This document shows positions 6,167 to 11,629 of a DNA stretch of 11,629 nt, piece after piece. Within the stretch, counting starts at the first letter, position 1; every line of letters starts with the position of its first letter. The notes beneath the pieces were generated by a model. The model was not told the origin of the DNA. It worked only from the letters and a program-made list of their open reading frames with translations, and did not search any database. The DNA lies in contig JAYVCL010000232.1 in NCBI GenBank assembly GCA_043749975.1, forward strand, positions 1-11,629, read 5' to 3'. The position numbers and the translations under genes were made by a program. The stretch is from JANYJJ01 sp043749975. Lineage in GTDB: Bacteria; Pseudomonadota; Gammaproteobacteria; Burkholderiales; Burkholderiaceae_C.

Positions 6167-6811
6167 CTATAGGTTTGGCAAAGCTTGCAGATAGCTGGCC
6201 ACATCGTCCATGTTCTGCCGGGTCAGTTCGTGTGCGATCGTCTTCATGATGCCGCCTTCAGGTCTTTCGTCGGTGCGCTGAAACACCAGCAACTGCTTGA
6301 CGAGGTAGTCGGCATGTTGGCCAGCCAGGCGCGGAAAGTTGCCATTGCCCTGGCCCTGGCCGCCGTGGCAACTCGAGCAGGCAGGCACGCCGTTGGCCGC
6401 CACGCCTGCCTCGAAGATCGTCCGGCCAGCCTCGAGCCGGTTGCGGTCGCCCTCGATGGCCTGGCGGGCCGCCGTCTGACCGGCGTAGTAGCCCGCCAGG
6501 CCCTTGATCTGCTCGTCGGTCAGGCTGCGGCTCAGGCCCCACATGTATTCGAAGCCAGCCGGGTCGCGCCGGCCATGGCTCTTGAAGCCGTTGAGCTGGG
6601 CAACGACATAGGGCTCCACCTGGCCGGCCAGATTCGGAAAATTGGGCGACGTGGCAACGCCGGTGATGCCATGGCAGTTCGAGCAGACCTGCTGGGCCAG
6701 CGTGATGGCCGAGACGTTCGGGTTGGCAAGGTCACGCGAGCGTTCGGTGTTGGCGCATCCGCTGGACAGCGCGCCGACTGCGACGAGAAACACGAGGGTC
6801 GCAGATTTCAT
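6167..6811 (-). CDS. Diheme c-type cytochrome lipoprotein (c4/c553-like)
   Basis: A diheme cytochrome c of 214 residues. A lipoprotein signal peptide (MKSATLVFLVAVGALSSGC) has the lipobox LSSGC with C19 as the lipidated residue, so the protein is anchored in a membrane facing the periplasm. Two heme sites follow: CSNCH (43-47) and CSSCH (145-149), each opening a repeated domain in which FPNLAGQ and FPRLAGQ recur about 13-16 residues later, as in cytochrome c4-type proteins. M90 and M189 are candidate distal ligands. The ATG at 6811 is preferred to the in-frame ATGs at 6817 and 6832 because it gives a canonical signal peptide directly. It lies 36 bases after the cytochrome-porin gene on the same strand, so the two are probably one operon. 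A natural role is periplasmic electron carrier to or from the outer-membrane partner; the direction of electron flow is not determined. Confidence 0.9.
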   Translation of the reverse strand: MKSATLVFLVAVGALSSGCANTERSRDLANPNVSAITLAQQVCSNCHGITGVATSPNFPNLAGQVEPYVVAQLNGFKSHGRRDPAGFEYMWGLSRSLTDEQIKGLAGYYAGQTAARQAIEGDRNRLEAGRTIFEAGVAANGVPACSSCHGGQGQGNGNFPRLAGQHADYLVKQLLVFQRTDERPEGGIMKTIAHELTRQNMDDVASYLQALPNL

Positions 6812-6847
6812 TGGCATTTTCCCGGTGAGCATCAGTGTTGGCGGCGC

Positions 6848-8335
6848 TCAGTACGCCAGCCAGGTGTAGATGAACAGCGAGTTGTTGTCGCTCGCATTGC
6901 GGCCGAAGCCGTCATAGTTCTGGGAGGCACCGTTGAAGCGGCTGTACGCCGTGTACTGCGCCCCCACGCGCAGGTACTGGATCGGCGTCCAGAAAGCTTC
7001 GAGGGTCAAGCCTCGGATGGCCGGGCTGCCGGTGCGGTTGCCGTCGACTTGGCGCGTGGAGGGTGCCTGGGCTGCAGGGTCGGGGTTGATGCTCAGGCTG
7101 CCCGGGTCGAGCCCCGCCGTCAGCTTGGCCGTGTTGGTGCTTCCGGTGAGGTTGAAGAAGCTCAGGCTGCCGCCGTACTTGGCCTGGTAGACGTAGGTCA
7201 GCTTGGCGCGCAGCAGATGATTCGTGTCCGACGTATTTGTGTTGGCCAGCGCATTGCCGGCTGCATCGACGAAGGCCACCGGCTGGTTGGCGAGGGCGGC
7301 TGGATAACGGTGGCGGTTGCTCGTGTAGACGAACTGCGCTGTCACGGAATGCGGGTCGAGCAGGTATTGGTACTGCGCATCGAGGGCCAGGTCGGTGAAT
7401 CGATGCGTGCTCGCCGGGTCCGAGGTGTCGAGGGGATCGTCGTAGACACGGGCGACCATGCCCGAGGTGCCCAGCATCAGGCTGTGCGCACCCCACTCGT
7501 GGTTGTAGGCCAGGCGCCAATAGGGATTGATGCCGCGCAGCTTGGTGGTGTTCGCATCCGCGATCCCCGCGCTCATGAAGGAAAAGAGCCCCTTTGATGT
7601 CGCGTAACCGCCAAGCTCGGCGTAGATGGTCTTGTTCCAGAACGCATAGGCGCTGATGCCCGCGATGTTGCCGCCGGCACCATAGCCTGGGTACGGCGTG
7701 TTCCCGTCGATGAACCGGCTGCTGGTCGGGCTCGGCACGGGCACGTACTGCATCCATGCTGCGGCCGTGTTCCAGGGGTCTGAAACCGACGGGTTGTTGT
7801 TGGCGCTGATACCGAAAATCAGATCCCGCTGCTCGCCGATGAATCGATCGGCGTAACGGATGTCGATGTTGTCGGCGTTGCTGTGGCCGTGGAACTGGCC
7901 GTCCGCCCCCTGTGTGGCGAAGGGGTCGAAGGTGATCTGAGCAAACGCACCGATGTTGTCGGTGATCTTGCCACCGAGAAGAAGGCTGGCCGTGGCCAGA
8001 ATCGCGGTTCCATCTTTCTGAAACTCCGCAGCCGGGTCAGCGCTCTTCGAGGTGTCGGCCACTTTCGACACACTGGCGACCACCATGGCCGAGATCGGCA
8101 GCGTTCGTTGGCCGATCGTGTAGGCGGTCAGCTTGAACAGGCGGCCATAGGGCGTGAGTTCGGGAAACTGGCCGCCAGCGTGGCAGGCAACGCAGTTCTG
8201 CCCGGTCTGGCGGTTGAACGCGGGGATCGCCTGCACGCTGGCGGGCAGTACGCAAAGCACCATCGTGGCCAAAGCCAGCCATGCTTGAAGCTGCTTCGCG
8301 ACGGGCTGGGCACGGTGGTGGTTGAAGATATTCAT
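6848..8335 (-). CDS. Monoheme cytochrome c-porin fusion, outer membrane (Cyc2-like architecture)
   Basis: A 495-residue exported protein. The signal peptide occupies residues 1-36 (hydrophobic LALATMVLCVLPASVQA, cleavage after VQA). Immediately after it comes FNRQTGQNCVACH, with one heme motif at C48-xx-C51-H52, then GGQFPELTPYGRLFKL. The rest is long, Gly/Asn/aromatic-rich beta-strand sequence of porin type ending in FIYTWLAY with an aromatic C-terminal residue, as in outer-membrane barrels. An N-terminal single heme fused to a porin is the architecture of Cyc2, the outer-membrane iron oxidase, and of poorly characterised 'cytochrome C' barrel proteins in betaproteobacteria. Iron oxidation is not shown by this sequence. 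The ATG at 8335 is supported by AGGGGAG upstream and by the signal peptide; the frame open to 8596 is not coding. A perfect FNR box is centred 62 bases upstream, and the diheme lipoprotein gene follows. Confidence 0.88.
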   Translation of the reverse strand: MNIFNHHRAQPVAKQLQAWLALATMVLCVLPASVQAIPAFNRQTGQNCVACHAGGQFPELTPYGRLFKLTAYTIGQRTLPISAMVVASVSKVADTSKSADPAAEFQKDGTAILATASLLLGGKITDNIGAFAQITFDPFATQGADGQFHGHSNADNIDIRYADRFIGEQRDLIFGISANNNPSVSDPWNTAAAWMQYVPVPSPTSSRFIDGNTPYPGYGAGGNIAGISAYAFWNKTIYAELGGYATSKGLFSFMSAGIADANTTKLRGINPYWRLAYNHEWGAHSLMLGTSGMVARVYDDPLDTSDPASTHRFTDLALDAQYQYLLDPHSVTAQFVYTSNRHRYPAALANQPVAFVDAAGNALANTNTSDTNHLLRAKLTYVYQAKYGGSLSFFNLTGSTNTAKLTAGLDPGSLSINPDPAAQAPSTRQVDGNRTGSPAIRGLTLEAFWTPIQYLRVGAQYTAYSRFNGASQNYDGFGRNASDNNSLFIYTWLAY

Positions 8336-8342
8336 CCGTCGA

Positions 8343-8349
8343 CTCCCCT
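8343..8349 (-). promoter_or_regulatory. Ribosome binding site deciding the cytochrome-porin start
   Basis: AGGGGAG on the minus strand, seven bases before the ATG at 8335. It fixes the start in front of the signal peptide and rules out the longer open frame. Confidence 0.8.
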
Positions 8350-8390
8350 GGCATTTGAGTCCATCCTGCCCGCGTGGCCGGCGCTGCGAC

Positions 8391-8404
8391 TTGATATGGA
8401 TCAA
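8391..8404. promoter_or_regulatory. Perfect FNR box facing the cytochrome-porin operon
   Basis: TTGATATGGATCAA matches the FNR consensus TTGAT-N4-ATCAA at all ten specified positions. Its centre is 62 bases from the ATG of the leftward cytochrome-porin gene. At class II spacing the minus strand carries CAGGAT (8368-8363), 3 of 6 to TATAAT. It lies six bases before an in-frame ATG of the ccoI frame (8410), which argues that translation of ccoI does not start there. Confidence 0.88.
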
Positions 8405-8461
8405 GCGGCATGCGCGTTGCGCCCACTGCACCAGGAATACAGCAGCCATCTGCTGGCGTTG

Positions 8462-8475
8462 TTGACGCCGATCAA
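8462..8475. promoter_or_regulatory. FNR-type box facing ccoI
   Basis: TTGACGCCGATCAA matches TTGAT-N4-ATCAA at nine of ten positions. Its centre is 91 bases before the preferred ccoI ATG (8560). At class II spacing the plus strand reads CACCAT (8498-8503), 3 of 6 to TATAAT, with a start site predicted near 8510. It is separate from the box at 8391-8404, so each divergent transcription unit has its own site. Confidence 0.75.
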
Positions 8476-8559
8476 TCTCCGAAGATGCTTGCCGCTGCAC
8501 CATCGACGCGTCGCATTCGAGCTGGAGATGGTCATGAAGATTTGCCCGGTGCTGCGCCG

Positions 8560-10872
8560 ATGAACTTGCTTGCCGAGGCCCGGCTTGCTGTGGCAACCGA
8601 CAGCGCGAGTGCGGCGGTTGTCGACGACCCGGTCGAATGGGATGCGTTCACCAAATGGCATGACGAGGGCAGCGGCAGACGCGTCGCCGAGTCGTCGCTG
8701 CGCATCGTCGGCATGCACTGCGCCGCGTGTGCCGGCGCCATCGAACAGGCTCTGGCGCGAGTGCACGGCGTGCAGCGCGCCGAAGTGAGCGCGGCGGCGC
8801 AATGCGCGACGGTGCGCTGGGATGCCGGGCTGACGCGTCCGTCGGCGCTGGTTCGGGCCATCGAGGCGGCGGGCTACGAAGCGGTGCCGGACACGGCCAT
8901 CGCCGCGCGGGACCTACGCCAGCGGGAAGCGCGGGCAGCGCTGTGGCGTCTGTTCGTCGCCGCGTTTTGTGCAATGCAGATCATGATGCTCGCCACACCG
9001 GCTTACGTGAGCGCGCCCGGTGAACTGGCACCCGACCTGAAGCGTCTGCTCGACTGGGGCGGCTGGCTGCTGAGCCTGCCGGTGCTGTGGTTCTCGGCCG
9101 CACCGTTCTTCACCGGTGCGTGGCGCGCGCTGCGGCACCGGCGCATCGGCATGGACGTGCCGGTGGCCCTGGGCATCGCGGTGGCTTTCATCGCCAGCAG
9201 CGGTGCCGCCTTCGACCCCGGCGGCTTGTTCGGTGCCGAGGTCTACTTCGATTCGCTGGCGATGTTCGTCAGCTTCTTGCTGGGCGGGCGTTACCTGGAA
9301 CTGCGCGCGCGGCACCGCGCTGAGCAGTCGCTCGAAGACGCCACGACACGCCTGCCCGACACGGTGCTGCGCCTCGCGCTCGATGGCTCGGTGCAAGTGG
9401 TCAGCGCCAAGCGGCTGCGTGCCGGCGACCGGGTGCGCATCCCGGTCGGCCAGCCGTTCGCTGCCGATGGCGTGCTGATCGAGGGCGCGACACAGGCCGA
9501 CGAATCGCTGCTGACAGGCGAGTCGCAGCCGGTGGCGAAATGGGCTGGCGACGATGTGGTGGCGGGCAGCGTGAACCTGCAGTCGCCGGTGCTGATGCGG
9601 GTCGACCGCGTGGGCGCGGACACCCGCTACGAGGCCATCGTGGCGCTGATGCGTGCCGCCCGCACGCAACGCCCCGCACTGCTTGCGAGCGCCGACCGAT
9701 GGGCCGCGCCGTTCCTGTGGGCCGTGCTGCTGCTCGCCGCCGGCGCGGGCGCGGCCTGGAGCCTGGTCGACCCGGCGCGTGCGGTGTGGGTTGTCGTGTC
9801 GGTGCTGATCGTGACCTGCCCCTGTGCGCTGTCGCTGGCCGCGCCCAGCGCGCTGCTCGCGGCTGCCGGTGCGATGGGGCGACGCGGCGTGTTGCTGCGC
9901 CGTCTGGATGCGATTCAGGGCCTGGCTCGCATGCACACGCTGTTCATCGACAAGACGGGCACGTTGACCGAAGGACGCATGCGCTGCGTTGCGACGCAGC
10001 GGCTGGATTGCGGCGGATCGGTGGCGACCGAGTCGCTGCAAGGCGTTGCTGCATCGCTGGCCGCGTGGTCGCATCACCCGCTGGCGGCCGCGTTGCGCGA
10101 AACCTTCACGGCTGCCGACATGGCGTGGCACGAGGTTCACGAGGTTCCCGGCCTGGGCCTCGAAGGCAGCGATGCAAGCGGCCGCCGCTGGCGCCTCGGG
10201 GGCGTCGGGTGGGTGAGCAGCGGGGTGGTCGGCGAGGTCGACGAATCCACCGCCGCGCCAGCGCTGGATCTCGAACCACGCGCGCAGACCCACCTTGGCT
10301 GCGACGGCCGTTCATTGCTGCGCTTCGTGTTCGACGAACGCCTGCGCAGCGACGCCGTGGCGTCGGTTCGCGCCTTGCAAGCCGACGGCGTGCGGGTGCA
10401 TTTGTTGTCAGGCGACGACCCCGTTCGCGCGCAACGCATCGCGTCGATGTTGGGCCTTGCCAGCGACGACAGCGCGAGTACCGGCGGGCTGAACCCGGCC
10501 GCCAAACTCGCCGCCGTTCGCGCCGCACAGCAGCGCGGCGACATCGTGGCGATGCTGGGAGACGGCATCAACGATGCGCCGGTGCTGGCCCAGGCCGACG
10601 TTTCATTGGCGATGGGCGAGGGCGCGCTCATCGCACGCACGCAGGCCGACGGCGTGCTGGTGTCGAACCGGCTCGCCGACCTGGTGCGTGCCCGCGTGCT
10701 GGCGAAGCAGGCGCTGCGCGTGGTGCGGCAGAACCTGATCTGGGCGGCGTTCTACAACGCCGCGTGCGTGCCGCTCGCGCTGTTCGGCTGGCTGCCGCCG
10801 TGGGCGGCGGGGCTTGGCATGGCCACCAGTTCGTTGTTCGTCGTGCTGAATTCGCTGCGGTTGGGGCGCTAG
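8560..10872 (+). CDS. ccoI: CcoI/FixI copper-transporting P1B-type ATPase for cbb3 oxidase assembly
   Basis: An inner-membrane P-type ATPase of 770 residues that exports copper needed for CuB of cbb3-type oxidase. Visible in order: an N-terminal stretch with DDPVEWDAF, one heavy-metal-associated domain with GMHCAAC (51-57), transmembrane helices from about 130, TGES (319-322) in the actuator domain, CPC (420-422) in the ion-binding helix, the phosphorylation site DKTGT with D464, HP (506-507) in the nucleotide-binding domain, GDGIND (667-672) in the hinge, and two C-terminal helices. All catalytic residues are intact. The order ccoI-ccoS-ccoN and the N-terminal style separate it from general CopA pumps. 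The frame is open from 8410, but the ATG at 8560 is preferred because the FNR-type boxes lie upstream of it; ATGs at 8410 and 8485 are alternatives. No strong Shine-Dalgarno sequence is visible at 8560. Confidence 0.95.
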   Translation: MNLLAEARLAVATDSASAAVVDDPVEWDAFTKWHDEGSGRRVAESSLRIVGMHCAACAGAIEQALARVHGVQRAEVSAAAQCATVRWDAGLTRPSALVRAIEAAGYEAVPDTAIAARDLRQREARAALWRLFVAAFCAMQIMMLATPAYVSAPGELAPDLKRLLDWGGWLLSLPVLWFSAAPFFTGAWRALRHRRIGMDVPVALGIAVAFIASSGAAFDPGGLFGAEVYFDSLAMFVSFLLGGRYLELRARHRAEQSLEDATTRLPDTVLRLALDGSVQVVSAKRLRAGDRVRIPVGQPFAADGVLIEGATQADESLLTGESQPVAKWAGDDVVAGSVNLQSPVLMRVDRVGADTRYEAIVALMRAARTQRPALLASADRWAAPFLWAVLLLAAGAGAAWSLVDPARAVWVVVSVLIVTCPCALSLAAPSALLAAAGAMGRRGVLLRRLDAIQGLARMHTLFIDKTGTLTEGRMRCVATQRLDCGGSVATESLQGVAASLAAWSHHPLAAALRETFTAADMAWHEVHEVPGLGLEGSDASGRRWRLGGVGWVSSGVVGEVDESTAAPALDLEPRAQTHLGCDGRSLLRFVFDERLRSDAVASVRALQADGVRVHLLSGDDPVRAQRIASMLGLASDDSASTGGLNPAAKLAAVRAAQQRGDIVAMLGDGINDAPVLAQADVSLAMGEGALIARTQADGVLVSNRLADLVRARVLAKQALRVVRQNLIWAAFYNAACVPLALFGWLPPWAAGLGMATSSLFVVLNSLRLGR

Positions 10873-10900
10873 GCGAATTTGCCAGCGCGGCCGAAACACG

Positions 10901-11125
10901 ATGGACATCCTCTACCTGCTGATCCCTTTGTCCGCGCTGATGGTGCTGGCCATCCTCGGCGTGTTCGCCTGGGCCTTGCACGGCGGGCAGTTCGACGACC
11001 TGGAGCGCGAAGGCGAGCGCATTTTCACCGACGAGGTTCGAAAGCTTGACCTGGATCAAGTGAAGTCAGGTGCCGTGACAGAAGAATCAGGTTCGGAACA
11101 ACAGCGTTTTTCAAGGGGGAATTAG
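10901..11125 (+). CDS. ccoS: CcoS, cbb3-type oxidase maturation protein
   Basis: A small inner-membrane protein (74 residues) needed in other bacteria for cofactor insertion into cbb3 oxidase. One transmembrane helix (about 4-26, LYLLIPLSALMVLAILGVFA) is followed by the family signature GGQFDDLEREGERIF (28-42) and a short hydrophilic tail. The length and the motif are typical. It starts 28 bases after ccoI and ends two bases before the ccoN ATG, consistent with one transcription unit. Unusually, its coding sequence for LDLDQ (residues 49-53) is also an FNR-type box aimed at ccoN. The ribosome binding site is weak (GGCCGAAAC region). Confidence 0.95.
   Translation: MDILYLLIPLSALMVLAILGVFAWALHGGQFDDLEREGERIFTDEVRKLDLDQVKSGAVTEESGSEQQRFSRGN
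11046..11059. promoter_or_regulatory. FNR-type box inside ccoS driving ccoN
   Basis: TTGACCTGGATCAA matches TTGAT-N4-ATCAA at nine of ten positions. It lies within the ccoS reading frame, with its centre 75 bases upstream of the ccoN ATG. Together with AAGAAT at 11082-11087 it has exactly class II FNR geometry (box centre at -41.5 from a predicted start near 11094). Confidence 0.85.
11082..11087 (+). promoter_or_regulatory. Candidate -10 element of the ccoN promoter
   Basis: AAGAAT matches TATAAT at four of six positions. It occupies -12 to -7 if the FNR-type box at 11046-11059 is centred at -41.5. This is the best -10 found at the predicted distance from any of the five boxes. Confidence 0.6.
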
Positions 11126-11127
11126 AG

Positions 11128-11629
11128 ATGGCTCAAAGCTCCATGCCGCGGCAAGCAACGGTCTACGACGACGGTGCGGTTCGACTCTTCACCCTGGCTG
11201 CCGTGTTGTGGGGCGTGGTGGGCATGGCGGTGGGGGTGCTGATTGCTGCGCAGTTGGCGTGGCCCGAGCTGAACTTCGGAATTTCGTGGCTCAGCTATGG
11301 GCGGCTGCGGCCCTTGCACACGAACGCGGTGATCTTCGCGTTCGGCGGGTGCGCGCTGATGGGCAGCAGTTTCTATGTGGTGCAGCGCACCTCGCAGGTG
11401 GCGCTGTTCAGCCGCAAGCTGGCGGCCTTCGTGTTCTGGGGCTGGCAAGCGGTGATCGTGGCGGCGGCCATCACGCTGCCGATGGGCTACACGCAAGGCA
11501 AGGAATACGCCGAGCTGGAGTGGCCGATCGACCTGCTGATCGCGGTGGTCTGGATTGCCTATGCGGTGGTCTTCTTCGGCACCATCGGCATTCGCAAGGT
11601 GCGCCACATCTACGTGGCCAACTGGTTCT
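11128..11629 (+). CDS. ccoN: CcoN, cbb3-type cytochrome c oxidase catalytic subunit I (5' part)
   Basis: The first 167 residues of the catalytic subunit of cbb3 oxidase, the high-affinity proton-pumping terminal oxidase used at low oxygen; the gene continues past the window end (a whole subunit is about 475 residues). Hydrophobic segments lie at about 21-43, 65-86, 101-117 and 134-155. H64 in RPLHTNAVIFAFGG is the conserved axial ligand of the low-spin heme b. GYTQGKEYAELEWPID (120-135) and IRKVRHIYVANWF (155-167) are further family blocks. The ATG at 11128 is supported by AAGGGGGA about seven bases upstream and starts two bases after the ccoS stop. It can be transcribed from ccoI or from its own FNR-type promoter inside ccoS. 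The catalytic CuB histidines lie beyond the window. Confidence 0.97.
   Translation, partial: MAQSSMPRQATVYDDGAVRLFTLAAVLWGVVGMAVGVLIAAQLAWPELNFGISWLSYGRLRPLHTNAVIFAFGGCALMGSSFYVVQRTSQVALFSRKLAAFVFWGWQAVIVAAAITLPMGYTQGKEYAELEWPIDLLIAVVWIAYAVVFFGTIGIRKVRHIYVANWF

Noticed and set aside
8410..8559. N-terminal extension of CcoI from the ATG at 8410 or 8485
   Set aside because: The extra 50 residues have no family character, the 8410 codon lies six bases after a perfect FNR box, and a second box (8462-8475) falls inside the extension.

Overview
This is a GC-rich window with the codon bias and gene content of a betaproteobacterium, probably Burkholderiales; that assignment is an inference from protein style, not from a marker gene. 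Its theme is low-oxygen respiration and reactive-nitrogen or iron handling. Copper-ATPase, assembly and catalytic-subunit genes of a cbb3-type cytochrome oxidase sit beside an FNR-superfamily regulator, a two-component system, two hemerythrin-like proteins and an outer-membrane cytochrome/porin system.

Layout. (1) Positions 1-770 hold a Tn3-family transposon remnant: the C-terminal fifth of a transposase on the minus strand and, close to its 5' side, one 38-bp Tn3-type terminal inverted repeat (733-770). (2) Positions 915-1715 encode a Crp/Fnr regulator with an FNR-type recognition helix but no Fe-S cysteine cluster. (3) Convergent to it (4654-1754, minus) lie an OmpR-type response regulator and a PAS-GAF hybrid histidine kinase. 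(4) Positions 4728-6142 hold two divergently transcribed, paralogous hemerythrin-domain proteins. (5) Positions 8335-6167 (minus) encode a monoheme cytochrome-porin fusion with Cyc2-like architecture, followed by a diheme c-type lipoprotein. (6) Positions 8560-11629 (plus) encode ccoI, ccoS and the start of ccoN, which runs off the window.

The genes are tied together by five 14-bp FNR/DNR-type boxes (TTGAN-N4-NTCAA). There are two in the hemerythrin intergenic region, two between the porin gene and ccoI, and one inside the 3' end of ccoS ahead of ccoN. Four of the five lie about 58-75 bp from the start codon of the gene they face. The ccoN box is exactly placed for a class II FNR promoter with a recognisable -10 element. 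The picture is a compact regulon for low oxygen and/or nitric oxide, plausibly controlled by the regulator at 915-1715 or by another FNR paralog elsewhere in the genome. The two-component system may feed into it in a FixLJ-FixK-like way; that link is inference.

No tRNA, rRNA, CRISPR array or convincing intrinsic terminator was seen.
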